64,000 bases of DNA, taken from assembly GCA_009193035.1 (NCBI GenBank), contig SWDT01000102.1, positions 248,001 through 312,000 of the forward strand, in the 5' to 3' direction. Position numbers and translations under genes: made by a program. The notes beneath the pieces are model-generated. The model did not search any database, was not told the DNA's origin, and saw only the letters and a program-made list of their open reading frames with translations. The stretch comes from Halicephalobus mephisto. Its lineage: Eukaryota; Nematoda; Chromadorea; Rhabditida; Panagrolaimidae. Positions 12,826 through 22,867 of this stretch are shown piece by piece (position 1 is the first letter of the stretch; each line of letters opens with the position of its first letter).

Positions 12826-15800
12826 ATGTTTACACAGTGCGTCTTCTTGGTGACGCTGATTCTGCCAGCACTCAGGTTAGTTGACTTCCGACCCTCTGTT
12901 CTCACACATTTGCCTTTGCAAAGTTGAAGCTCTTCTTGTTTTTTTCCTTACGGTTATCTTAAAAAGTGGCTACCGTAAGTAAATAAGATCGTTCATTTGA
13001 TTTAAGGAAAATTTTTGCAAACTTTGAGAACTTTATTAAATACAAAAACTTAAAAAAACAACAATGTATTTAATCATTGGATTTTAGTGACTTCACTATC
13101 CATCAGGAGTCGTATCAGAGGGACTGTATCGATCTCACATGCCCTAAGGGAGTATTCAAGAACGTCTCCCATCCCCTCGTGAAAGACGACCTGAAAGAAG
13201 CTCAATGCACGATCTGTTCTCAATGTACCGACTTTGGTTTCAGGTAATTCCAAATAATATAATTACAAAAATTAAAAATAGAACTTGTTACGAAATTTCC
13301 TCAAAAATTTCGGATGTTTGTATTTTTATAATTGAAAACAATTTTTACCACAAATTTGGGAAGTTTTTAGAAAATTCAAATTTCGGATGTTTGTATTTTT
13401 ATAATAATTGGAAATAATTTTTATCACAAATTTGGGGAGTTTTTAGAAAATTCAAATTTCGAAATTTTGGGTATTTATATTTTTATAATTGGAAATAATT
13501 TTTACTACAAAATGTCTCAACACGAATTTGGGAGGTTTTTAAAAACTAAAATGCTCTAAATTACAGTTTTTTAATTTTGTACAATTTTGAAATTAATATT
13601 TTTAAAAATACACTTTGTCCAGATGGATCTGAAATTTTTTGGATTAAGATCATATAAAAATAGAAATCTTTATTTATCTTTGAGGATTAAAAATTAAGTT
13701 ACAGTACTTATATATGTATTGCAAAAATCGTAACTGAAGCCAAAGTACCCTGTCAGAAACGGGTTACTTTGTCTGTTTTATGACAAATAAAAATTATTTT
13801 TAGTGTATGTGCACAATCCCGGCCAAACAATCTCCGGTTCAAGCGGGATATTGACAATCATCTTTGTTCTTGTGCTAATTCCGTTCCTGCAGGCTGCAAA
13901 ATTACTCAAAGATCTGCAAAAAAAGATCCAAATACAGAAATTTTAAATGTTTGCTATCTTTCTAGTATGTTTCGAAATACTTTGATATACAGTAATAATT
14001 GAGTAATCTACAGCTCTGAGAACTCCTCCGAAGCCTCTGGCTCTGAATGAACAAAAAGAAGTAATCGCCACTTTGGAGCCTTTCTGGCTGGAACCCTATT
14101 GGAAGGAGTTCGAACTCTCCCAATTGACCCTCTTCTTCGAATTCGACGTCAAAGTTCGTTTTAAATATTATATTATTAAAAATTAAAGTTAAATTTCACC
14201 AGATTACTGTCTTCAGACAAATCCTTAGAATCTTCCAAAATTCCGTTTTTTAAATTTTAAAAATTTCATTGGATTCTGGAAGATTCTAGAGAATTTAGAA
14301 CTTTTTTGAAATTTAAAAATTTTTATAAATTTAATTTTAAAACTATTTTGGATTCTGAAAGTTTTTTTAGAACCTCAAAATTTTGAAAATTTTTGATTTT
14401 TAAAAATTTTTAAATTTTTATTAATTTTTCGAAAATTTAAAATTTTGTAATTTTTAATTTTAAAAAACATCTTTTTTAAAAATAACATGTTGATTTTTCT
14501 ACATTTTTTTGGTTTTGTAGAAAATAGAAAAGTATCAAATTTCATTTTTGAAAAAAAATAAACATTGAAAATTCCAGTCTCCGGAGCTGTGTGACGAGAT
14601 CGGCAACGTCACCACGAACGAAGGGGCTGATCCTCCGCACATCTGCACCTCCAGTCTTCGGATGGAGATGACTGGTCAGAATATCCCTGATGGAACAAAA
14701 ACTAAAGAATACGATCCAACGGATGTAAGTTTATCATCAAAGTTGTCCCTTTTGGATTTTCTTACATGGTTAGCGTTGGATCTGGAGTCACCTATTTGAG
14801 TGGATGTTTGTGTAACTTTGGTCCCGAAGGGAAATACCCTGAGGATCAATGGGGGATTTACGATTGTACATTAGTGGGGAAATTAAATATATTACGTAAT
14901 GTTTTTAGAGTTGTTTTGTATTTCGTGCCTCCGGGCCTATAGGTCAAATTTCTTTTTTTTATCCACATATGAATCAGGAAACCCCGATCCAACAGTTAAA
15001 TAGACACTAATCCATGTAGGAATCATGTCCAAATTCTGAAACCTTGTTTATTACTGCAGTTTTTCTCCCAGACCGACGACTTCGAATACGAAGAAGACGA
15101 AGAAGAAGGTCCTCCAGAAGTCGAATTCGCCAGAAACGTCTTCGCTGGAGCTCACTATGTCAAATTGTGGTACACCATCGTCGTCAAACGTCCTCGTCAA
15201 TTGAACCTTCTGAAGGGCGAACAACCGTTCCAGGACGTCACTACCGTTCTCAGCTCCGAAGTCCTCAAATTCAACCTCCAGCCCGAAATTTACGGAGACG
15301 GAAATGGAAACATCAGTAAGTATTTATTTTTTAAAAGTATCACAAAAAAATAATAAATCCAAAATTTTTTATTTAAATTTTTTAAAATTAATGTTTAATT
15401 TTTTAAATAATTTAATTTATTTTTTATTATTTGAATAATTTATTTTTTATTTTAGTTGGAGATGACAGTGAAGAAGAAGAAGAAGATAATAAACTTTCCG
15501 GAACCAAATCTACTGAAGGCCATAACAACATCGATATTGTCGACATTGAAGATAACAAAGATGATCCGGATGAAGAAGACGACAAGGACGATTTGGAAGA
15601 TCCTATTCCTGATGGAACCAAAGATGAAGAAGAAGAAGATGAAGAAGAAAGCAAACCAGAAGATGACGAAGAAGAAGATGAAGATGAAGAAGATGAAGTT
15701 AAACCAACTGATGAAGTAAAATCCACTCCTGCAGATGAGGAAGACGACGAAAACGAAGATGAAGGTATGTATTTTTTTATTTGAAAATAAAAATTGTCCG

Positions 15801-16711
15801 ATTTTCAGACGAAAATGCAATTACTGAATCTCCAGAATCCAGTGATTCCACGAACGAATCTGAAGACACAGACGAAACCGAAGAACGTGAATCCGCAGAT
15901 GACGATTCTGTTCCTGATGTTCTCGATGACGATGTAACTGCCGGAAACGAGGTTTGTTTAATTTTCAATTTTAATAAAAAAATTAATATTACATTGCCTC
16001 CGGTCATGACTTGAGTAATTTATTTCATTAAAATTCAATCTGATTTTTTTGAAAATTTTTGAAATACTGTAATATTTTAATTTTATTTGAATTAACGAAT
16101 AATATTTAATTTTCAATATATCTAAAATAAATCAATTTTTTGGATTTTCTACTTTTTATAAACTGAATATTTCAAAAATCTCAAATTCGACTAAATAGTG
16201 AATTTTCGAAAGAAAAACTAAAAAATTTTAAATAATTTTCGAAAAAAAGTGTTAAATTTTTTTTGATTGAAAATTACAATTTTAATATTCATCATTAAAT
16301 GTGAATTTTTAAATAATATTATATTTTCTAAATTTATTTTTTAAAAATTAATTAATAAAATTTAATTTTTAAAAATTAATTAATAAAATTTAATTTTTAA
16401 AAATTAATTAATAAAATTTAATTTTTTAAAATTAATTAATAAAGTTAAAGTTTTTTAATTTTTAGACTTCATCGTTTTTCGAAGAACATTTTGGAAGTTG
16501 GCCTCTGGTCAGAGTGGGAATCGTCCTGACCCTCGTCGGTTGTGTTTTGATCATTGGTGCTGCTTGTTGCTACAGATATCGTGGATGTTGTTGTTACTCA
16601 GATCAACAGAAATTTACCACAAAAACTTCGAATGGTTATGAATATCACGTAACTGGTCAAACAGGCCAAGAAATGGTGGGTCCACCAGAGACCGAGAAAC
16701 TCACCCATTAG
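12826..16711 (+). CDS. Cys-rich and acidic type I membrane protein, unrecognised
   Basis: Nine exons (12826-12875, 13088-13243, 13804-13964, 14014-14153, 14578-14724, 15060-15315, 15456-15764, 15809-15951, 16466-16711) give 535 residues with consistent phase. The N-terminus MFTQCVFLVTLILPALS is a signal peptide. A Cys-rich ectodomain follows, with a dibasic RFKRD site, then a conserved-looking globular part (exons 4-6), then a very acidic Asp/Glu-rich stretch (exons 7-8), a TM helix (VGIVLTLVGCVLIIGAACCY) and a short Cys-rich tail. The acceptor before exon 6 may be 15059 or 15071; both keep frame. I do not recognise the family. The acidic juxtamembrane region could bind Ca2+ or act as a spacer (inference). 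The pseudokinase gene begins 1 kb downstream on the same strand and may be its intracellular half. Confidence 0.75.
14725..15059 (+). other. Intron holding a 58-codon ATG-to-stop frame
   Basis: Within this 335 bp intron, 14766-14942 is an open frame with ATG and non-biased codons. It contains VTYLSGCLCNFGPEGKYPED and a following QWGIYDC. It is not in frame with the flanking exons and no in-phase splice pair was found, so it may be an inserted gene fragment or a missed alternative exon. Confidence 0.35.
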
Positions 16712-17697
16712 TCTATTATTATTCTTGCTACCGTAATCCAAGAATTTTTGTCATCCGGTGAAAGTTTCTCCTTTTTCTCTGACTATCGTTTTTTCAATAT
16801 TTTTTACTTTGTTACCCCGGGTTTTACTCATTTTTTGAGTTAACTTTTACTACGCTAAAAACGATAAAAAACGGAATACTTTCCAGTGTCAAGGTCTGTA
16901 ATGAGGTCGACATCAAAGTAAAATCTGCAGATTGCACGCAATATTTAGTCATTTCAATCGATATTTTTATATTTTCGGAAATTTCGAAATCAAAATTAAA
17001 TTCGCAGGTTGTACGCAATAATTTAGCAAGTTGAAATCGAAATTAAATTCGCAGGTTGCATGCAATAATTTAGCAAGTCGAAATCAAAATTAAATCCGCA
17101 GATTGCACGCAATATTTAGTCATTTCGATCGATATTTTTATATTTATATTTTCGGAAATTTCGAAATCAAAATTAAATCTGCAAGTTGCACGCAATAATT
17201 TGACAAATCGAAATCAAAATTAAATTCGCAATTTGCATGCAAAATTTGAGCAGGTCGGGTTACCTATTTATTTTGCAAAAATTCGATTTTATTTTGATTT
17301 CGATGTCGACTTCATTATGGACCTCGGCGCAGTTTTAATTCTTTTTTAAAATGTTTATTTGGTCATTTTTAAAAGTTCCACGGGGATTCCAAATATCCAT
17401 TTTCTCGGTCTCGAATCCGATTTTTATGTGAGCGAAATATGCAATCAAAAAATCACCAAATGGATAAACTTGCGTTTCTTATTTTCTCTAACATGCTCAT
17501 GTAAAATCCGGCGAGTGGATCGAGGAACTTCAATAATCTTCCCCTTTTTAAAATCCGTCTTTTTTGTCTTATTTGTTTTTTAAACGCAGTATTCTGACAT
17601 TTGGTGAAATTTGGAGTTAAAATAAATGATTTTAAAAATTTTTTGATTGCATATTCGCCGATGAAAAAAAAAATAAATTTCGCAATTACAGAAGCCG
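16712..17697. other. Spacer (or intron) between membrane protein and pseudokinase
   Basis: Nearly 1 kb. It starts with the 3' end of the upstream gene, carries the tandem repeat at 16905-17250, and ends in an acceptor-like TTACAG at 17686-17691 just before the ATG at 17698. No other coding frame looks convincing. Confidence 0.5.
16905..17250. repeat. Tandem repeat with TTGCACGCAATA core
   Basis: Four to five degenerate copies of about 50-65 bp share the core AAATTAAAT(C/T)CGCAG(A/G)TTGCA(C/T)GCAATA and a flanking GTCATTTCGATCGATAT segment. No coding potential is seen. Confidence 0.65.
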
Positions 17698-18185
17698 ATG
17701 ACGAAAGCCGTTCGTTGTGGAGTAATCCCAAGTGAAAATTCCAAAAATCAGGATATCGTAGATGAGAACGTCCTAGATGCCACGATCCGGGAACTCCAAG
17801 GAGTGGCAGAAAGTGCTAACATCGGTCAAGTTCAGAACACCGTAACCACGAATGATAATCCTCAGCAAATCTCAGAAACTCAACAACTAATCGAACCCGA
17901 GTGTGAAAATCAAGAAATCCAAGATTTTCAGTAATTGTTTATCCATTCAGATTTAACTCGAATAACAATAAATGATTTAACCAATTATAGGGAACTAATG
18001 CGGATTTCCCCGAGATTATGGCCTTGTCGATTGAGGATAGATGCCTTGGCAGGGAACGGCCACTTTGAAACGATCCACAAAGGGCTCCTGATTGATTCGG
18101 ATAAGGAGACCACCCAAGACGTTGCTGTTTTTAGTGTCAAAAGTAAGATTCTTTCCGTTTTTAGTTTTTTTTTCCTCTTACTATT

Positions 18186-18255
<70 letters not shown>

Positions 18256-19779
18256 CTTTTTTCCTTTTTCTTTTCTTTTATTTTTCTCCCACTATTTCTT
18301 CTAGTTTTCTCTCATTATTTCTCTTCTCCTTCTTTTCTTCTATTGTTCTCCTACTATTTCTCCTCTCTTTTTTTCACTTTCTTTTTTTTTCCTATTATTT
18401 CTCCTTTCTTCTTTATATCTCTCGTTTTCTGTTTTTTCTTTTCTAATAAAAACGTTTCAGAAATTGACCAAGCAAACGAAAAAGAAGTTCGACTAATTGT
18501 GAATACTTTTGCCGAAACTGTCAAAGCAGGAATACATCCGAATATCGTCAGTCTTCTGGCTGTTCAGCAACAACCAGACAGATTACTAGTCGTTGTGGAT
18601 AGTATTTTTTATCCAGATTTACTGACTGTTCTTCGTGAAAGTCGATCAATCCGTTACGATTCTAGATTACAAAAAAAAACAGCAACAATGATCGGAAGTG
18701 ACAGATTAATCAGTATAATGCTCGGCTGTGTCTACGGTTGTGGTCATCTAATCAGACATGGAATAACTCACAGAATGCTCGGGGCATCCAATGTTTTGGT
18801 CGTTGGAAGAGCATTAGTCAAGATCAGTGGATTCGGATTTGCTAATCATAGACTTCTTCATCAAAAACAATTCGAACCCGTTAGTTTTTATTTTTTAAAT
18901 TCCCGCCAAAAAAACGATTTTTTTAAAAATGAAAAATTATAAATTTGACAGTTCTGTCGAAATCGAACCATACTGTCATAATAAATTTTTACTTTTTATG
19001 ATAATTTTAAATTTCTAAAAATTCCAAAAATTGCTGTTGAGATAATTTTGTAAAAATATCTATTTTCAATTTCCAACATTATTATTTTTTAATTTTTTAA
19101 ATTCCCGCGTAAAATTAAAAAAAATTAATAATTTTTTATTTAAATTTTTTTATTTAAAAAAAAACTAAAAATTTCATAAAAATTTTAATTTTTTTAAACA
19201 TTTTTTAATTTTTTAAATTTCCGTATGGAGAAAATTTAAAAAAATAAATTTGACAATTAATATTAAAATCAATTTTTTATTTCCCAAAAAGCTAAAAATT
19301 TATTTTAAAACAATTTTTCAGTAATTTTTTAATTTTTACAATATTATAATTTAATCAATTTCCAGAGACCAGCAAAACAAAGATGGTTACCTCCAGAATA
19401 TTTCGTCAGAGAATACGCTTCTCCAACTTGTGGTCAATCAAACATCTGGTCACTAGGGGTACTTCTCTGGGAATGTGTTTCTTTAGGAGGAACTCCATAC
19501 GGCCAGTACCCCACTCAAGAAGCTTTCCAAGAAAGAATCAGAGAAAAATCCGCTCATCTACAACCAATTTCCTACTGTAGTCAAGATTTAAGAGCTATTA
19601 TTGACCAATGTTGTACTTACGACCGAGAAGCCAGGCCAGACATGACAGACGTTATTGCCAGGAAATTAGAGCAAATTTCAATAGATCCAGAAAGTCACAT
19701 CGACTTCACTGTCCTCGACGACAAATTCAACTATTCCCCAGTAATTACTGCTCTCGAACAGATATCAGCCAGATTATAA
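17698..19779 (+). CDS. Tyrosine-kinase-like pseudokinase
   Basis: Exons 17698-17930, 17991-18142, 18461-18879 and 19366-19779 give 405 residues. After about 75 variable residues comes a kinase fold: juxtamembrane-like ISPRLWPCRLRIDALAGNGHF, a beta3 strand VAVFSVK, a catalytic-loop position reading HRMLGASNVLV, KISGFGFA where DFG is expected, RWLPPEYF in the P+1 region, IWSLGVLLWE (helix F) and ARPDM (helix I Arg). The VAIK Lys, the HRD Asp and the DFG Asp are all replaced, so phosphotransfer is very unlikely. The layout matches receptor tyrosine kinases, but no TM helix is encoded from this ATG. The start is uncertain: an acceptor-like TTACAG lies 6 bases upstream, so an upstream exon or a trans-spliced leader is possible. 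It converges on the Sec61 alpha gene. Confidence 0.82.
18190..18260 (+). repeat. (CT)n / (TTTC)n microsatellite in pseudokinase intron
   Basis: A perfect CT run of about 45 bp passes into TTTC repeats inside the intron 18143-18460. The intron is 318 bp, a multiple of three, and has no stop in the gene's frame. Confidence 0.9.
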
Positions 19780-19857
19780 ACTAAAGTTATATTTGAATAA
19801 TAATAGTATAAAACTAGTTGAACCATTGTTGGATTAAAAGTTATAAATTTCATTATT

Positions 19858-19863
19858 AATAAA
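19858..19863 (+). terminator. Poly(A) signal AATAAA of pseudokinase gene
   Basis: AATAAA lies 79 bp after the TAA at 19777-19779 and 46 bp before the stop codon of the convergent Sec61 alpha gene, so the two 3' UTRs probably meet or overlap. Confidence 0.5.
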
Positions 19864-19908
19864 TAATGGATGTCTACATAATATGATAATTTCAAAAAAG
19901 ATATCCTA

Positions 19909-21516
19909 TCAGAAGAACATCCCAGAAACACCACCCACGTCTTGTTGCTCCTTGACAAAGATTTCAAAGTACTGGTAGATAATGGTAACCGCAAGCAGAA
20001 TACCTGTTCCACTGCCAATCGCGCCTGAAATCCAATTTACATCTAAATTTGCACAATCAAACCCATACCCATAAAGTCGGCGATGACGGAAAGAGCTCCG
20101 ATACAGAGACCACCAAAAGCAGCAGCAGTTGGAATGTAACGGTTCAGCTCGTGAATCATGGACTTTTCACGATGACCACGCATCACCATCTGCTGTTCAC
20201 GAAGTTGTTTAGCGACATCCTTGGCACTGGATCCAGAAACATCAATCCAAGTCTTGGAGAAGAAAGCACAAGATCCAAGCATGAAGACGATGTAAGTGAC
20301 ACAATGGAAAGGATCCTGGAGAATACTGCCAAACGATTCAGGAGGAGACAAGTAGTAACACAAGCCACCAGTCGGGAAACTTCTGTAGCTGCCAGTATTA
20401 TCAGACCATGTACCGAGGAGATTGACGAGGAAGTTGCCTCCGAACTTAGATGCGAGCATTTGGGAGATGACGTAAAGGTTAGAAACCAAAGCAGATTGGA
20501 GAATGATAGGGATATTGGAAGTGTAGAAGAGCTTGATAGGATAAGAACTTTGTTGTCCCCGGTGTTGAGCGCTCTTGATGGGAAGATCGACACGGAATCC
20601 TTGGAAGTAGATAACTGCAGCGAAGACAACAACAGTAGCAAGCAAGTTCATCAAGTTGGGAAGGTTGTTACGGTAGAAAGCTTCACGAAGAGCTCGGACT
20701 TTGTCAGTTCTGGTGGCCAACAAATGGAAGAGAGCGATGACGGCACCTTCGAACTCGGTTCCACGTCCAGTATTCATCGTAGCAGGTGAAAACGCCTTCC
20801 ACACGATAGTTTCACAGATATTAGTGGCGATGAAGAGGGAAATTCCAGAGCCAAGACCGTATCCTTTCTGAAGCAGCTCGTCGAGAAGAAGGACGATAAC
20901 ACCAGCAATGACGAGTTGAAGGACAATCAACAAGCAAATTCCAGCGCCGATTTCAGATGGGTCTCCGTACATTCCAGATCCGACGTAGACGATAGCTTGG
21001 CCGACAGTAATGATCATACCGAACACTGAAACCCGAAATCCATATATAAAAATCCACCAAAGAACTTACATTTCTGAGCTCCGTTGAACAGTGCTCTGTC
21101 CCGAGGAGTATCTCCGACTTCAATGATCTTAGCTCCAGCCAGAAGTTGCATGATCAATCCAGAAGTGACGATGGGAGAAATACCAAGTTCCATGAGAGTA
21201 CCTCTGTTGGAAGCCATGATAACACGAAGCCAATAGAGGGGATCCGCGCTGTCCGTCGACATGATACCTGGAAGACAGAATTTATGAGATGATTTCATTG
21301 CAAGGAACCTACCGAAGAGAGGAATCTGGCAGCAAACAAGGAAGACAAAAAGGGTAATGGCGGTCCATAGCATTTTCTCCCTAAATTGAACCTTCCGGTC
21401 GGGTTTCGAGACTTCGGGCACGAAACCACAGAAGGGCTTCACGAACTCCAAGAATTTCACTGAAATAGGGAATTAATCTTCCAAATTTACTACTAAACAA
21501 GAAACGTACCACCCAT
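19909..21516 (-). CDS. sec-61.A: Protein transport protein Sec61 subunit alpha
   Basis: Coding exons in transcript order: 21516-21510, 21459-21313, 21267-21070, 21025-20069, 20024-19909; total 474 residues, the usual family length. It forms the protein-conducting channel of the ER translocon. Family hallmarks seen: start [13 protein letters not shown], then [19 protein letters not shown] (plug region), [54 protein letters not shown] and the C-terminal [12 protein letters not shown]. Four introns of 44-50 bp all keep frame. ATG context fits a trans-spliced mRNA (acceptor at 21542-21543, 25 bp upstream). It diverges from rps-18 and converges on the pseudokinase. Confidence 0.97.
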
Positions 21517-21541
21517 GGTTTGTTATTGTTCCGAGAATACT

Positions 21542-21548
21542 CTGAAAA
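21542..21548 (-). promoter_or_regulatory. Putative trans-splice acceptor for Sec61 alpha
   Basis: On the minus strand TTTTTCAG precedes a 25 nt leader ending at the ATG (21516). No upstream coding exon is needed, which fits spliced-leader addition as known in rhabditid nematodes. Confidence 0.5.
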
Positions 21549-22180
21549 ATAAAAATCATTAACACTTAAACACGAAAAATCAAACGACATCCTGAAGTAC
21601 AACACGATACTGGCTTCAGACAACGTTGTGGCGACGAATGGCAACCTGGACTGCATAGCACCGCCCACGACGTTTCTGAACTGCAAAAGTTCAAAAACTC
21701 CAATTACACCATGTTCATATAAAATTGACAAACAATCAATAAAAAGCAAATTATGATAAATATAAAAAAGTAAATTTAAACAATTTTGGTAAAAATATTA
21801 ACAGTAAAAAATTAGAAAGGACTACATCGAGCTGCAAGTCTCTCTCGCGGACCCTGGCGTCGCGTTGTCTTTCTTGGTTCGCTCGGTCCGCAGTTGGTCC
21901 TGAAGCGAAAATTGGGTGAAATGGTAGCCGGCCTCAGTGCTTGCTCCTCCGTGCACTTGAAACCCATTCTCACTGTTTCGCACTAAATTTACTTGTAAAT
22001 TCATTCTTTTTTGTTTTCTAAAGTTATTTTCTGTCCATTACTCGTAAATACAGCATATTCTTCCCAGTTACTTCACATTCGTCCTCGTTGTCGTTTAGGT
22101 AAACGAGGAAATTGCCCTTTTTCATTTTTTCTCCGTGTTTTCTGAAAGTTGATGCTGTTGGTTACTTTTCATATATGACA

Positions 22181-22187
22181 TTTCCAG
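22181..22187 (+). promoter_or_regulatory. Putative trans-splice acceptor for rps-18
   Basis: TTTCCAG ends 17 bases before the ATG at 22205. Spliced-leader addition here is inferred from position and consensus. Confidence 0.5.
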
Positions 22188-22204
22188 CTTTGGGACCAGG
22201 AACC

Positions 22205-22795
22205 ATGTCTCTCATTCTTCCCGAGAAGTTCCAGCATATTCATCGTGTTTTGAACACCAACATTGATGGTAACATCAAAGTCCCCTTCGCCCTCACTGCC
22301 ATCAAGGTACTTGTCATTTAGCTCTTTTATATGTGAATTCTTCTGTTTTAGGGTGTTGGCCGTCGTTTCGCCTTTGTTTCCTGCCGTAAAGCCGGTATCG
22401 ATGTCAACCGTCGTGCTGGTGAACTGACTGAGGACGAAATGGAGAAGCTTACCACCGTCATGTTGAACCCCACTCAATACAAGATTCCTACTTGGTTCCT
22501 CAACAGACAACGCGATATCAAGGACGGTACCACTGGTCAGGTGTGTTTTCTTAACTGTTACTCGTATCGATGCGATTGAAACTACGAGTACTTTATGAAT
22601 TTACTTTACCCATCGTTTCAGCTCCTCTCTACCGCTGTTGAAACCAAACTTCGTGATGATCTTGAACGCCTGAAGAAGATTCGCAGTCATCGTGGTCTTC
22701 GTCACTACTGGGGACTCCGTGTTCGTGGACAGCACACCAAGACTACTGGTCGCAAAGGTCGTACTGTTGGTGTGTCCAAGAAGAAGGGCGGTTAA
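22205..22795 (+). CDS. rps-18: 40S ribosomal protein S18 (uS13)
   Basis: Exons 22205-22306, 22352-22540 and 22622-22795 give 154 residues, matching the family length. Start [20 protein letters not shown], then [14 protein letters not shown] (helix-hairpin-helix region), the [10 protein letters not shown] segment, [20 protein letters not shown] (C-terminal rRNA-binding tail) and a basic end KKKGG. The protein sits in the head of the small ribosomal subunit and contacts 18S rRNA and the P-site tRNA region. Exons have higher G+C and strong codon preference, as expected of a ribosomal protein gene. Confidence 0.98.
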
Positions 22796-22841
22796 TACAT
22801 TGTTGTTTGTTTCGGTTATTTTAATTGTCATGAGCCGACAA

Positions 22842-22847
22842 AATAAA
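22842..22847 (+). terminator. Poly(A) signal AATAAA of rps-18
   Basis: It lies 46 bp after the TAA (22793-22795), giving a 3' UTR of about 60-70 nt that runs close to or into the 3' end of the convergent hhat-like gene. Confidence 0.6.
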
Positions 22848-22854
22848 TTGTTTG

Positions 22855-22860
22855 TTTATT
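22855..22860 (-). terminator. Poly(A) signal AATAAA of hhat-like gene
   Basis: The minus-strand AATAAA starts only 7 bases beyond the stop codon (22870-22868), implying a very short 3' UTR overlapping that of rps-18. Confidence 0.5.
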
Positions 22861-22867
22861 ACTTTTC

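Larger units (their letters stand above)
21517..22204. other. Shared divergent promoter region of Sec61 alpha and rps-18
   Basis: This 0.69 kb region between two highly expressed housekeeping genes on opposite strands includes a G+C-richer part at 21835-21990 and no convincing coding exon. It presumably contains both promoters. Confidence 0.5.

Noticed and set aside
15427..15820. Minus-strand Ser-rich and Phe/Ile-rich frames
   Set aside because: They are complements of the GAA/GAT-rich acidic exons of the membrane protein; splice phase supports only the plus frame.
20049..20789. 246-codon plus-strand frame
   Set aside because: It is antisense to the unmistakable Sec61 alpha exon.
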